Assembly (NCBI GenBank): GCA_044868295.1
Contig: JBIOWF010000036.1
Coordinates: forward strand, 1-48,140
Length of the DNA stretch: 48,140 nt
Direction: 5' to 3'
DNA from: JBIOWF01 sp044868295
GTDB lineage: Bacteria; Actinomycetota; Actinomycetes; Streptosporangiales; Streptosporangiaceae
Shown here: in pieces, positions 1-8,454 of the stretch
Position numbering within the stretch: the first letter of the stretch is position 1
Layout: each line of letters starts with the position of its first letter
Notes under the pieces: model-generated
The model's database searches: none
The model's input: the letters and a program-made list of their open reading frames with translations, nothing else
What the model was told of the DNA's origin: nothing
Program-made: the position numbers and the translations under genes

Positions 1-1
1 G

Positions 2-217
2 CTGGAGGCGGCCCAGCAGTTGGCGGGTGCCGACCTGGCCTGCCTGGTCTTCGCCTCGGCGAAGAACCCCGGCGGGGGCTTCCTGACCGGCGCCCAGGCG
101 CAGGAGGAGAGCGTGGCCAGGGCGTCGGCCCTGTACGCCTGCCTGACCGCCGTTCCCGAGTTCTACGCGCCCAGCCGGCATCGCGCTGCATATCGCAAAG
201 CCACCACCGCCCATTGA
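2..217 (+). pseudogene. Truncated microbial poly(ADP-ribose) glycohydrolase-like protein (TIGR02452 family), 5' end outside window
   Basis: The reading frame is open from the window edge to the stop at 217. It contains the PARG signature GGG-x7-QEE (GGGFLTGAQAQEES), preceded by SAKNP and followed by AR-x-SALY. This motif binds ADP-ribose in macrodomain-type glycohydrolases that remove poly(ADP-ribose). Family members continue for roughly 80-100 residues after the EFY motif, with a second conserved block that completes the macrodomain. Here the sequence after PEFYA diverges into PSRHRAAYRKATTAH and stops. No continuation is visible in another frame before the next gene ends at 278. I therefore read it as a gene with a lost 3' end, although the N-terminal half is outside the window. 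It is convergent with the LuxR-type gene. Confidence 0.6.
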
Positions 218-277
218 TGCGCCTGACATGCGCGGGAAAGGGGAACTCTCGGCCTCATTCGCACACCGGCGGCACGG

Positions 278-2635
278 CTAGGGCGGCTGGGCCGCGCCGT
301 TGTGCTGTCCCACGACCCAGGCCACGATCTGGGTACGAGAGGCGAATCCGAGCTTGTGCAGGATGTGCTCGACATGGCCTTCCGCGGTGCGCTGTGAGAT
401 CACCAGGCTTGTCGCGATCTCCTTGTTCGACCGGCCGTCGGCGACGAGCTCGGCGACCTCTCGCTCTCGTCGGGTCAGCTGTTGCGCCGATGGTCCCGTG
501 GTCGGGGCCTCGGACGGCGCGCTGGGCCTCTCGTCCAGCGCGAAGGCCACGGCCGCGTCGAAGGCGAACTGCCTGCCTCGCTGACACGCCGCCTCGAACG
601 CCTCCTTCCCGAGGACCTCGCGGGCCCGTACCCTGCAGTGATCGCTCCAACCATGCAGAGTTCCCCACCCGAACAGCGGGGCGCCGATGGGCTCCCACAT
701 CTTCTCGCTCACGCCGAGCAAGAGAGCGGCGCGTTTGGCGTCGCCGTCCGCCATGGCGATCCAGGCCAGGAACTCCATGCAGAACGGGATGCCCAACTGG
801 TCATTGATGGTGCGCTTGACCCGGAGGGATTCCCTCGCCCGGGCGTTCGCCTGCCGGAGATCGTCTTGGCTCCATCGGGTGACGGCGAGGTTCCACAGTG
901 CCCAGGAGCGGGTCCAGCACTCACCGTAGGCCTCGCAGAGCGCCACACACTCCTCGCACAGCCTCGTGGCGAGTCGATCATCGCCGAGCAGGCCGGCGAC
1001 CATGCCGAGCTGGCATGGCACCACAGCCGTGACGGAGTTGAGCTCACCGCTGGCTCGATGAGAGTCCGCTGCCCGCTCCAGGAGCCTGGCCGACTCCGGC
1101 AACAGGTCCTGCATCCATTTGGTCGTCCCGATCCACTGAGTCGCGTACGCCAAGGCAGCCGTGTCGCCCAACTGCCGGGAGAGCACGCAGCACTCGTCAA
1201 GCATCGACGAGGAGTGCGAAACATCGCCTTGACCCGTCGCGATCCAGCCGGTCACCCAAAGCGCCTTGGCGCGTTCGCGGCTGGGCTCGGTGTCCAGAGC
1301 CAGCGCCCGGTCGAGCCAGTTCCGGCCGTCCCGGACGGCGCGGCCGATCCAGTACCACCACAACGCGCCGACCATCCGCAAACCTGCGTGGTCCCCACCT
1401 ACTGCGTGACCCCCGCCTGATTCGGTGAGGCAGAACTCCAAAGCCGCCCACACATTGGCCTGGTCGATCCGGAAACGGTCCAGCCACGCGGCTTGGTTCG
1501 GCCCGAACCAGTCCGTCTCGGCCTCCTCGGCCAGCCGCAGATAGTAGTCCCGATGCCGACGGCGTACGGTCACCTCCTCGGCGCTCTCGGTCAGCCGTTC
1601 GCTCCCGTACTGGCGGATCGTCTCCAGGATCCGGTATCGAGCGCGACCGCCGCTCTCCTCCCGGGCCAGCACGGACTTGTCCACCAGACCGGCCAAGCCC
1701 GGGAAGACGTCGTCCACCGCCAGACCGTCGCCGCCGCACACCTTTTCGGCGGCTTCCAGGTCGAGCCCACCGGCGAACACCGACAACCTTGCCCAGATGA
1801 TGCGCTCAAGGTCCGTGCACAGATCGAAACTCCACTCCACCGTGGCCTGCAGCGTCTGATGCCGTGGCAGACCGACGCGGTCGCCCTTCGTCAAAAGGCG
1901 GAAGCGGTCTTCCAGGCGGGTGAGGATCTCTTCCACGGACAGCGTCCGCAGCCACACCGCCGCCAGCTCGATCGCCAACGGCAGCCCGTCCAGCCGCTGA
2001 CACAATCGGGCCACAGCGGCCATGTTCTTCCCATTGAGAGCGAACCCGGGGACCACCGACGACGCCCGATCCTCGAACAACGCCAATGCCTCGTATGCGC
2101 AACCGGCGGCCCCCTCCACCGTTGAGACTTCCTCCTCGCCGGGCATGGTCAAAGGCTGGACCGGCCACACGTGCTCCGCGGGAAGGGACAGCGGCTCCCG
2201 GCTCGTGGCGAGCACCTGCAACCCCGGTACGGCCGACAGCAACCTGCTCACCAAAAGGGCGCAGGCCTGCGAAAGGTGCTCGCAGTTGTCCAGCACCAGC
2301 AACAGCCGCTGATCGGCGAGATAGTCCGCCAACGCCTCCGCCGGATCACGGGTCGAAACCGTGTCGGGCAACTCGAGCGCCGCACCCACCGCGTTCGCCG
2401 TCAGCGACGGATCTTGCACCTTGGCCAGCTCCACGAATCGCACGCCATCCGGGAACGCCCGCCGCACCTGCTGCGCCACGTGGATCGCCAACCGTGACTT
2501 TCCCACCCCGCCGACGCCGGTCAACGTCACCAGTCGCGCCTTGGACAGCAGGTGCCTGACCTCGGCGGTCGCCTGCCGGCGGCCCACAAAGGTCGTCAAT
2601 TCGAAGGGAACCTCACCTGTCTTCCACCGCGTCAC
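278..2635 (-). CDS. LuxR-family transcriptional regulator with STAND/NB-ARC-type ATPase domain
   Basis: This is a large cytoplasmic signal-integrating activator of about 785 residues. An AAA/NB-ARC-like ATPase comes first, with Walker A GVGGVGKS near residues 41-48 and Walker B LLLVLDNCEHL near 110-120. A helical, TPR-like middle follows, and the last 65 residues form a GerE/LuxR helix-turn-helix (LTRREREVAELVADGRSNKE). The family binds ATP and, on an unknown signal, activates target promoters. I chose GTG at 2635 because relatives begin directly before the motif TGEVPFELTTFVGRR. The frame stays open to an ATG at 2722, which would add 29 residues of arginine-rich sequence unlike the family. 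There is no neighbour in the same direction within 150 bp, so its target is unknown. It could regulate the adjacent glycan genes, but nothing in the sequence shows this. Confidence 0.88.
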   Translation of the reverse strand: MTRWKTGEVPFELTTFVGRRQATAEVRHLLSKARLVTLTGVGGVGKSRLAIHVAQQVRRAFPDGVRFVELAKVQDPSLTANAVGAALELPDTVSTRDPAEALADYLADQRLLLVLDNCEHLSQACALLVSRLLSAVPGLQVLATSREPLSLPAEHVWPVQPLTMPGEEEVSTVEGAAGCAYEALALFEDRASSVVPGFALNGKNMAAVARLCQRLDGLPLAIELAAVWLRTLSVEEILTRLEDRFRLLTKGDRVGLPRHQTLQATVEWSFDLCTDLERIIWARLSVFAGGLDLEAAEKVCGGDGLAVDDVFPGLAGLVDKSVLAREESGGRARYRILETIRQYGSERLTESAEEVTVRRRHRDYYLRLAEEAETDWFGPNQAAWLDRFRIDQANVWAALEFCLTESGGGHAVGGDHAGLRMVGALWWYWIGRAVRDGRNWLDRALALDTEPSRERAKALWVTGWIATGQGDVSHSSSMLDECCVLSRQLGDTAALAYATQWIGTTKWMQDLLPESARLLERAADSHRASGELNSVTAVVPCQLGMVAGLLGDDRLATRLCEECVALCEAYGECWTRSWALWNLAVTRWSQDDLRQANARARESLRVKRTINDQLGIPFCMEFLAWIAMADGDAKRAALLLGVSEKMWEPIGAPLFGWGTLHGWSDHCRVRAREVLGKEAFEAACQRGRQFAFDAAVAFALDERPSAPSEAPTTGPSAQQLTRREREVAELVADGRSNKEIATSLVISQRTAEGHVEHILHKLGFASRTQIVAWVVGQHNGAAQPP

Positions 2636-2794
2636 GCCAGCCACCCCGATCACACTCGTCCAGTGACGGCGCATCGAACAAACGAGTCGCCATCTGTGAC
2701 GAGGATTCATTTCACATGGCATCTTCCCTGGTAGACAACTTACTCACCGGCGTGCGGGTGGTCATGGTCGTGCAACACGGCTGGCCATCGGGGC

Positions 2795-3721
2795 TTAGAA
2801 GGAGCGGTAGTCGCGGGCCGGCATCCGGGGGCCGCGGGCCGGAGGGCGGATCCCGCTGAGCTCGATCAGCCGGGTCACGCGATAGCGATGACCGCGAAAC
2901 GGTTCGAGGAGCGCCAGCATGCCGGCGTCATCGGTCTTCTGACCTGAGAGGGCCCAGCCGACGATCCCGGGCAGGTGGAAATCACCCACGCTGGGGGCGT
3001 CCGGGTCTCCGTGGGAACGCTGCCGCACCTCGGCCGAGGTCCATACCCCGATCCCCGGCAGGGCCCGCAGCAGCCGATCGGCCTGCGCGCAGGTGGTCGA
3101 CTCGAGTTTCGCCGCGTGGTGGGCGGCGTTGATGATGGTTCTCGCCCGTACGGCTTCCGCGCCCGCCCGGTGCCAATCCCAGGACGGGATCTTCCGCCAG
3201 ACCTCGGGCGGCGGCATCACGGCCATCCCGTCGGGCGCCGGGCCGGGCGCGGCTTCGCCGTACTTGCGCATGAGCCACCGCCAGGCCCGCCACGCCTCCC
3301 TGCCGACGACCTTCTGTTCCAGTACGGCGGGCACGAGGGCCTCGAAGACCCTGAGGGTGCGGCCGATCCGCAGACCCGGGTGCCGGGCGGCCAACTCGGC
3401 GACGAAACCGGCGTCCCGCGAGCCGTTCCGCGCCAGCAGATCCGCGAACCCGGAAACGTCGTCGTCCACTCCGAGCAGCTGGGGCAGGGTTTCCAGCAGC
3501 CACTCGGCGCCCGGTCCCCAGGCCTGGCCGCACGCCTCCCCGGAGCGGACCGTGATCCGCATCGTGCCGGGGCCGTCGGGGGTGCGCGAGGTGCGCCAGA
3601 CCGCCCCGTCGGGTGTCCGGCGCCAGGCGGGGTCCCCTCCTCCGTGCCGATGAGGCGACAGCGTCAGCGCCACATCGAGCGGCTCCGGCGACCGCCACCG
3701 GCGCTCCCGCCCCGGAGTCAC
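2795..3721 (-). CDS. DNA-3-methyladenine glycosylase family protein (AlkA-like, HhH-GPD)
   Basis: This is a base-excision repair glycosylase of about 308 residues that should remove alkylated purines from DNA. The C-terminal half has the helix-hairpin-helix LPGIGVWTSAEV (about residues 220-232), followed by SVGDFHLPG, where Asp247 is in the position of the catalytic aspartate of the HhH-GPD superfamily. The N-terminal part resembles the AlkA N-terminal domain. The frame is open upstream to 3946, but that extension overlaps the 3' end of the nucleotidyltransferase gene and is low-complexity. The GTG at 3721 gives a start just before RRWRSPEPLDVALTL, which fits relatives. The gene follows the glycan genes by about 100 bp on the same strand, but its role is unrelated housekeeping. 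Confidence 0.88.
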   Translation of the reverse strand: MTPGRERRWRSPEPLDVALTLSPHRHGGGDPAWRRTPDGAVWRTSRTPDGPGTMRITVRSGEACGQAWGPGAEWLLETLPQLLGVDDDVSGFADLLARNGSRDAGFVAELAARHPGLRIGRTLRVFEALVPAVLEQKVVGREAWRAWRWLMRKYGEAAPGPAPDGMAVMPPPEVWRKIPSWDWHRAGAEAVRARTIINAAHHAAKLESTTCAQADRLLRALPGIGVWTSAEVRQRSHGDPDAPSVGDFHLPGIVGWALSGQKTDDAGMLALLEPFRGHRYRVTRLIELSGIRPPARGPRMPARDYRSF

Positions 3722-3824
3722 CTCAGCACCACGTTGGACATCGCCGTCTCCTCCCGCGCCCCAGTCTGCCGCCTGGCGGGAGCCGTACGAACCGGGGGGC
3801 TGGTTGGATCCGGCCGTCCAGCGG

Positions 3825-4928
3825 CTAGATGTCGCTGGAGAAGCGGACCGAGCACTCGGGGAGGGTGACGCCGGGCCAGACGCGGGCCCCCGCGCAGAGC
3901 TCGTTGCCGGGGCCGATCGTGGCGCCGTCGCCGACGACCACGTCACGCAGCACGGCCCCGGAGGCGATCCGGGCGCCGACGCCGATCACCGAGTCGACGA
4001 CGAGCGCACCCGAAGCGATCACGCAGTCGTCGGCGAGGACGCTGCCCCGGACGCACGCGCCGGCCTCGACCTCCGCTCGGGCGCCGACGACCGTCCCCCC
4101 GGTGACCTTCGCCTCGGGAGACACCACGGCCCCGTCGAGGAGGAGGGACTCGCCCGGCGGGCCGGGCAGCGCGGGCGACTCCAGGCTGCCCAGGACGAGG
4201 TCCGACGACCCCTGCACGAACGCGGCGGGCGTGCCGACGTCGAGCCAGTAGGACGCGTCGGCGTAGCCGAGGACCAGTTCGCCCGCCTCGATAAGGCCGG
4301 GGAACGTCTCCCGCTCGACGGAGACGACCTGCCCGGCGGGGATCGAGTCGATGACCGAGCGCTGGAACACGTAGCAGCCGGCGTTGATCCGGTTGGTCAC
4401 CGGGTTCGGCGTCTTCTCCAGGAACGCCGTGACCCGGCCGTCGGGCGAGGTCGGCACGCAACCGAACCGCGAGGGATCCTCGACCTCTGTCAAATGGAGC
4501 GTTACAGCGGCACGGCGTGAAGTGTGCTCGGCCACCTGAGCGGGGATGTCGTGCCCGGAGAGGATGTCGCCGTTGAGCACCAGCACGGGGGCGTCCGGCG
4601 CGCACGTGAGCGCCTCGGCGGCGTTACGGATCGCGCCGCCGGTGCCGAGAGGGGTGTCCTCCGTCATGTACTCGATCTCCAGCCCGAAGGCCGACCCGTC
4701 GCCGAAGGCGTCGGCGAACATCGAGGCCCGGTACGACGTGGCGAAGACGATGCGGCGCACCCCGGAGGCCCGCGCTTTCGCTAGCTGGTGGGCGAGGAAA
4801 GGAACACCCGCCGTCGGCAGCAATGGTTTCGGTGTTGAAAGAGTCAACGGCCGCAATCGCGTGCCTTGGCCCCCGACCAGAAGAATCGCCTGAAGATAAT
4901 CGGACCCTGGCAAAGAAGTGTCCCTCAC
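3825..4928 (-). CDS. NDP-sugar pyrophosphorylase, mannose-1-phosphate guanylyltransferase-like
   Basis: This 367-residue enzyme transfers a nucleotidyl group to a sugar 1-phosphate, most likely GTP plus mannose-1-phosphate giving GDP-mannose. The N-terminal Rossmann-like domain has GGQGTRLRPLT then TPKPLLP (about residues 18-38), LGTGGAIRNA and the metal-binding region LNGDILSG. The C-terminal third shows left-handed beta-helix hexapeptide repeats, typical of ManC/RmlA-like actinobacterial enzymes. GTG at 4928 is the first start; a TTG at 4913 preceded by AGGGA is an alternative. It lies 14 bp downstream of the GT4 gene and is probably cotranscribed with it. Sugar specificity cannot be read from sequence alone, so glucose-1-phosphate remains possible. 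Confidence 0.88.
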   Translation of the reverse strand: MRDTSLPGSDYLQAILLVGGQGTRLRPLTLSTPKPLLPTAGVPFLAHQLAKARASGVRRIVFATSYRASMFADAFGDGSAFGLEIEYMTEDTPLGTGGAIRNAAEALTCAPDAPVLVLNGDILSGHDIPAQVAEHTSRRAAVTLHLTEVEDPSRFGCVPTSPDGRVTAFLEKTPNPVTNRINAGCYVFQRSVIDSIPAGQVVSVERETFPGLIEAGELVLGYADASYWLDVGTPAAFVQGSSDLVLGSLESPALPGPPGESLLLDGAVVSPEAKVTGGTVVGARAEVEAGACVRGSVLADDCVIASGALVVDSVIGVGARIASGAVLRDVVVGDGATIGPGNELCAGARVWPGVTLPECSVRFSSDI

Positions 4929-4942
4929 AGGGTGAGGTTAAC

Positions 4943-6070
4943 TTAACTGTCCAGCGCGCGCTGGTAGGACACCAGATGTGCGTGGGCGGAGATCTGCCAC
5001 GTGAATTCGCGAGACCGGGCCGATCCGGCCGTGCCAAGCGATTCCCGGCGCTCCGGCGACGCGAGCAGCGCGCCGAGCGCCTCGCTGATGCTGTCGGCGT
5101 CCGGTTCCGTGTACGCCACGGCGTCGCCGCCCACTTCGGGAAGCGACGTCCGGTGCGTGGTCAGCACCGGGGCGCCACAGGCCATGGCCTCCAGGACCGG
5201 CATCCCGAACCCCTCGCTCCGCGAAGGGAAGGCGACGACGAGCGCGCCGCCGAGGAAACCGGAAAGGTCGGCGAAGGACAGGTAACCGGGCCGGACGACG
5301 CGCACATTCGGGGGCAGCTCCGCCACCGCCGCATCCACCTCGGCGTCCTCGTCAGGGCCGCCGGCCAGGACCAGCGCCGGAGGCGCCGGCAGGTCGCGCA
5401 CGGCCTGGGCGAACCCGCGGATCAGGTTCGGCACGTTCTTCCGGGGCTCCAGGGCTCCGAGGTAGGCCACGTAGGGATGCCCGTGCAGGCCGAACCGCTC
5501 GGCGACGTGCCTCACCTCGTGCTCGGCGGGCCGGTGGAACAGGACCGGATCCACCCCGTGGTACGCGACGTCGATCCTGGTCGGGTCGGCCGCGAGCACC
5601 CGGATCAACTCGTCCCTGGTGGCCTTGGACGGCACGATCACACGATTGGCGTGGCGCACCGCCGTACGGGTGGCGGAGCGGAAGAACGAGGCCCTGACCG
5701 TGCTGTGCTGCTCCGGCTCGGTGAACCAGGTGACGTCGTGCACCGTGGCCACGGTCGGCAGGCCGGACCGCAGCGGGATCGAGTAGAACGGCGCGTGGAT
5801 GACCTGCGCGCCGACCTGGTGGGCCAGGACCGGGATGCCGGTCTGCTCCCATACGAGACGCGTGCCGCGATGGGTGATCGCGGGCGGCCCGGCGAGGATC
5901 CTGGCCGAAGGGGCGAGATGGCCGTACCGCTCGGCGTCAGACCGCTGGCAGACCACCGCGAGATCGGCACCGGCCTGGTGCAGAGCGGCGACCAGTCCGT
6001 CGACATACCTGATCAGGGCGCCCCGGTCGGCCGGGACCGCCGCCGCGTCGATGAGCACTCGGGGTGTCAA
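4943..6070 (-). CDS. Glycosyltransferase family 4 (GT-B fold)
   Basis: This is a cytoplasmic retaining glycosyltransferase of about 375 residues that would add a hexose from a nucleotide sugar to a lipid-linked glycan. It has the N-terminal motif RVLIDAAAVPADRG, a central EPRKNVPNLIRGF segment that opens the donor-binding domain, and the EX7E-type donor motif PSRSEGFGMPVLEAMACG near the C-terminus. I chose TTG at 6070 because GGAGGGGAG lies just upstream; a GTG at 6100 would add ten residues. The next gene downstream, 14 bp away, makes a sugar nucleotide that may be its donor (GDP-mannose by analogy with WbdA-like mannosyltransferases). Donor and acceptor are inferred. Confidence 0.87.
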   Translation of the reverse strand: MTPRVLIDAAAVPADRGALIRYVDGLVAALHQAGADLAVVCQRSDAERYGHLAPSARILAGPPAITHRGTRLVWEQTGIPVLAHQVGAQVIHAPFYSIPLRSGLPTVATVHDVTWFTEPEQHSTVRASFFRSATRTAVRHANRVIVPSKATRDELIRVLAADPTRIDVAYHGVDPVLFHRPAEHEVRHVAERFGLHGHPYVAYLGALEPRKNVPNLIRGFAQAVRDLPAPPALVLAGGPDEDAEVDAAVAELPPNVRVVRPGYLSFADLSGFLGGALVVAFPSRSEGFGMPVLEAMACGAPVLTTHRTSLPEVGGDAVAYTEPDADSISEALGALLASPERRESLGTAGSARSREFTWQISAHAHLVSYQRALDS

Positions 6071-6328
6071 GGCTGCTCCCCTCCCGTGGTCCCTGTGCAC
6101 AGGAACCTGCTCCTGCCTGCGCGGACGCGAAGTCCGCCAGAGAGACTTACTCGGGGCAGCACACAGCCGAGACGTCCTTTCCCCGATCGCCCTCCGTTTC
6201 TCACTCTATGACCAGCGTCCCCAGAACCGTGAGGGAAATCACACGTATTTCCGCATCCATGGCACACGTCCGTGGTTATTCCACTTAATTGCAGAACCGC
6301 ATCTCGCTTGCGCGAACAACGTTCGTAT
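6071..6328. other. 258-bp gene-free gap holding the presumed promoter of the GT4-pyrophosphorylase pair
   Basis: No coding frame with codon bias is visible here. The stretch is clearly more AT-rich than its surroundings (about 6180-6330), which suits a promoter reading leftward into the GT4 gene. I could not assign -35 and -10 boxes with confidence. A short dyad, CGAAC-AAC-GTTCG, lies near 6313-6325. Confidence 0.4.
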
Positions 6329-7285
6329 TCACTCGCTTCGGGGGCCACTCGCGTCGCGAACCACCGCGTCGCGAACCACCGCGTCGCGCATTCCACGCGC
6401 CGCCAGCCCGGCGAGCCCGGCACAGACCAGATCCCCCACGGAGACGATCAGTCGTGAGCACAGCGCCGCCGCGATCGCCGAGCCTCTGTCGAGCACCGGG
6501 GCGAGCGCCGCGACCATGGCGACCTCCCGCACACCGGCGCCCGCCGGAGCGATCACCACCAGAAAGCCGAGGCACCAGGCCAGCGCGAACGCGCCGAAGC
6601 TGAGGATCACAGCGCTGGCCCCGGTCGCGCCCAGGCCGCGCACGATCAGCGCCAGATGCACGCCGTACGCGGCCCATCCGGCGAGCGCCCACCCGGCTGA
6701 GGCGAGCACGCCGCGCCGGGTGAGCGGCCGGTCCAACGGCGGCCTGCGCAACCGCCTGAGCCCGAAGCCGACGACCCCGTTGACCGCCTTCGGATGGAGG
6801 CCGACGGCGAGCAGGGGGATCAGCAGCAGGAGCCAGGCGTATCGGGATATCTCGTCACCGGCGAAGGCGGGCAGGGTGACGGCGGCGACCAGGAGACCAG
6901 TGGCCAGATATATCGGATAGGTCAGCAGAAACGCCGCCGCGCTGCGGGATCTGGGGATGCCGTGGTCTCGCCCCATCTCCATCTGGGCGAGCATCGGCCA
7001 CACCGACCCGGGGATGTACTTGCCGAGCTGCCCGATGAAGAAGATCTTCGCGGCGTCGGCGGGCGCCAGGGGCGAACCGAGGTCGGCGAGCAGCGCCCGC
7101 CACATCAGCATTCCGGCGCCGAGAGCGGCCAGCACGGCCACCAGCGACCCGGCCGGCACCGGCCAGGACAGCCTCTCGAACCCGTCGGCGACGGCCGTCC
7201 ACTGCCCCGCCACGGCCCACACGCCGAACCCGAGCGCCACGACCAGAAAGGCCGCCCGGATGATCTTCCGCCGATTCACCCGCAC
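6329..7285 (-). CDS. Lysylphosphatidylglycerol synthase TM-region/UPF0104-like integral membrane protein
   Basis: This is a polytopic membrane protein of about 318 residues with around eight hydrophobic helices. The early motif KIFFIGQLGKYIPGSVWP and the late motif VIAPAGAGVREVAMVAAL are characteristic of the AglD/MprF-flippase-like family. Relatives occur in glycolipid and wall-polymer loci and may assist transfer or flipping of lipid-linked sugars; the exact reaction is unknown. GTG at 7285 is chosen because the frame above it overlaps the methyltransferase gene; GTG at 7279 is equally possible. The gene begins 22 bp after the methyltransferase stop, suggesting an operon. The extreme C-terminus carries an in-frame 15-bp repeat encoding RDAVV twice and then a partial copy. 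Confidence 0.82.
   Translation of the reverse strand: MRVNRRKIIRAAFLVVALGFGVWAVAGQWTAVADGFERLSWPVPAGSLVAVLAALGAGMLMWRALLADLGSPLAPADAAKIFFIGQLGKYIPGSVWPMLAQMEMGRDHGIPRSRSAAAFLLTYPIYLATGLLVAAVTLPAFAGDEISRYAWLLLLIPLLAVGLHPKAVNGVVGFGLRRLRRPPLDRPLTRRGVLASAGWALAGWAAYGVHLALIVRGLGATGASAVILSFGAFALAWCLGFLVVIAPAGAGVREVAMVAALAPVLDRGSAIAAALCSRLIVSVGDLVCAGLAGLAARGMRDAVVRDAVVRDASGPRSE
6351..6394 (-). repeat. 15-bp in-frame tandem repeat at the C-terminus of the UPF0104-like gene
   Basis: The unit GCGTCGCGAACCACC occurs at 6351 and 6366, with a partial third copy from 6381. On the coding strand it encodes V-R-D-A-V. Copies 1 and 2 are identical, indicating recent duplication. Confidence 0.85.
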
Positions 7286-7307
7286 CCGCCCCCCGCCGCT
7301 ACGGCGA

Positions 7308-8342
7308 TCATGGGGTGCGGACCGGCTCAGGCGGCTGCGGGAGCGCGGAGCCCTTCGGGCGCGCGGGCGTCTTGGTCGCAACCCACAGGTAGGTCGGCAC
7401 GACCGGGAGGAGCGCCCGCAGCGCCGCACGTGGGGCCTGCTCCAGAGCGCCCTTGGCGACCCGGCCGACCGTCCCCGGGAACAGCTCCCCGCCCGCGAAC
7501 CGCTCGGGCGACGCCAGCACCGGGAACGTGTAGTCCCAGACGTGGAAGTCCCGGAGCATCCTGCGCAGACCGCTCCGGGTGCGGAACCGCTCGTAGTAGT
7601 GGTCGGCACGGCCGAACGCGCGGACGTACCGGTCGGCGGGTCCGGGCGGCAGATAGGACAGGAACGGCAGCTTGTAGTGCGGTTCCATGACGCCGAGCCG
7701 GTTGCCGAGCCCCAGGTAGAGCACCCCGTCGTCGGCGAGCACCCGGTGCATGTCCTTGATCACGGCATCGGGGTCGACCACGTGCTCGTAGATGTGGTTG
7801 AAGACGAGGACGTCGACCGATCCGTCGGGAAACGGCAGCGCGCTGCCGTCGGCGCACACGAACTCGACCCGCTTGCCGAAGCGCTCGGACGCCTTCCGCA
7901 GGCCGGGCACGTCGATGTCCACCCCGAATGTGCGGTCGGCCCCGGCCATGGCCAGCTCGTCGGCGATGAACCCGGCGGAGCAGCCGATGTCCGCGACCGT
8001 CAGCCCGGCCAGCGCACCACCCGGACCAGCGTCCGTACTGGTTCCGTTGTCGCCCTCGACGCCTACGGCGGCGGGATTGACGCGCGCACCGCCGTCGGCG
8101 CCCGCGTCGGCAGGGGTGGCCGCCTTCGCACCTTCGGCGGCGGGATTGACGCCCGCACCACCGTCGGCAGGGGTGGCCGCCTTCGCGCCTTCGGCAGCGG
8201 TGTCGCGGCCCAGGAAGTGGGCGAGCACAGCGATGATCTTCGCGGCCTTGCGGCGGCGCTTCGCCTCGTCCAGCATCGCGGACTGGAACTCGGAGTACTC
8301 CAGCTGCGCGGCGCGTTCTTTGCCCACTGGTCGCTCACTCAT
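7308..8342 (-). CDS. Class I SAM-dependent methyltransferase with internal repeat linker
   Basis: The protein has about 344 residues. Its Rossmann-fold methyltransferase domain carries motif I VADIGCSAGFIADELA near residue 115, the acidic loop GVDIDVPGL, the region NHIYEHVVDPD and LADDGVLYLGLGN. It would transfer a methyl group from S-adenosylmethionine; its place in a glycan operon suggests a sugar or lipid-linked glycan substrate, but no acceptor is evident. The ATG at 8342 (MSERPVGKERAAQLEYSE) is preferred over an upstream ATG at 8381. Between the N-terminal helix and motif I lies an Ala/Gly/Pro-rich linker of about 45 residues made of tandem repeats (AAEGAKAATPADGGAGVNP-like), which relatives are not expected to have. 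Confidence 0.86.
   Translation of the reverse strand: MSERPVGKERAAQLEYSEFQSAMLDEAKRRRKAAKIIAVLAHFLGRDTAAEGAKAATPADGGAGVNPAAEGAKAATPADAGADGGARVNPAAVGVEGDNGTSTDAGPGGALAGLTVADIGCSAGFIADELAMAGADRTFGVDIDVPGLRKASERFGKRVEFVCADGSALPFPDGSVDVLVFNHIYEHVVDPDAVIKDMHRVLADDGVLYLGLGNRLGVMEPHYKLPFLSYLPPGPADRYVRAFGRADHYYERFRTRSGLRRMLRDFHVWDYTFPVLASPERFAGGELFPGTVGRVAKGALEQAPRAALRALLPVVPTYLWVATKTPARPKGSALPQPPEPVRTP
8067..8205 (-). repeat. In-frame 69/57-bp tandem repeats in the methyltransferase linker
   Basis: The block GGCGGCGGGATTGACGC recurs at 8067 and 8136 (spacing 69 bp), with a diverged third copy near 8193 (spacing 57 bp). The intervening GGCAGGGGTGGCCGCCTTCG is also repeated. All spacings are multiples of three, so the frame is kept. 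It encodes an Ala/Pro/Gly-rich linker. Confidence 0.85.
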
Positions 8343-8454
8343 TCGCCTCGCCGCCCGCTCCCGCGCTCGGGTCCACTCCATCCCACGCCGCCCAACAGTA
8401 CCGGTGGCCGCCCACCCCGTACTCCACTCCGTGGACGGCCGTACACGGCTGCCG

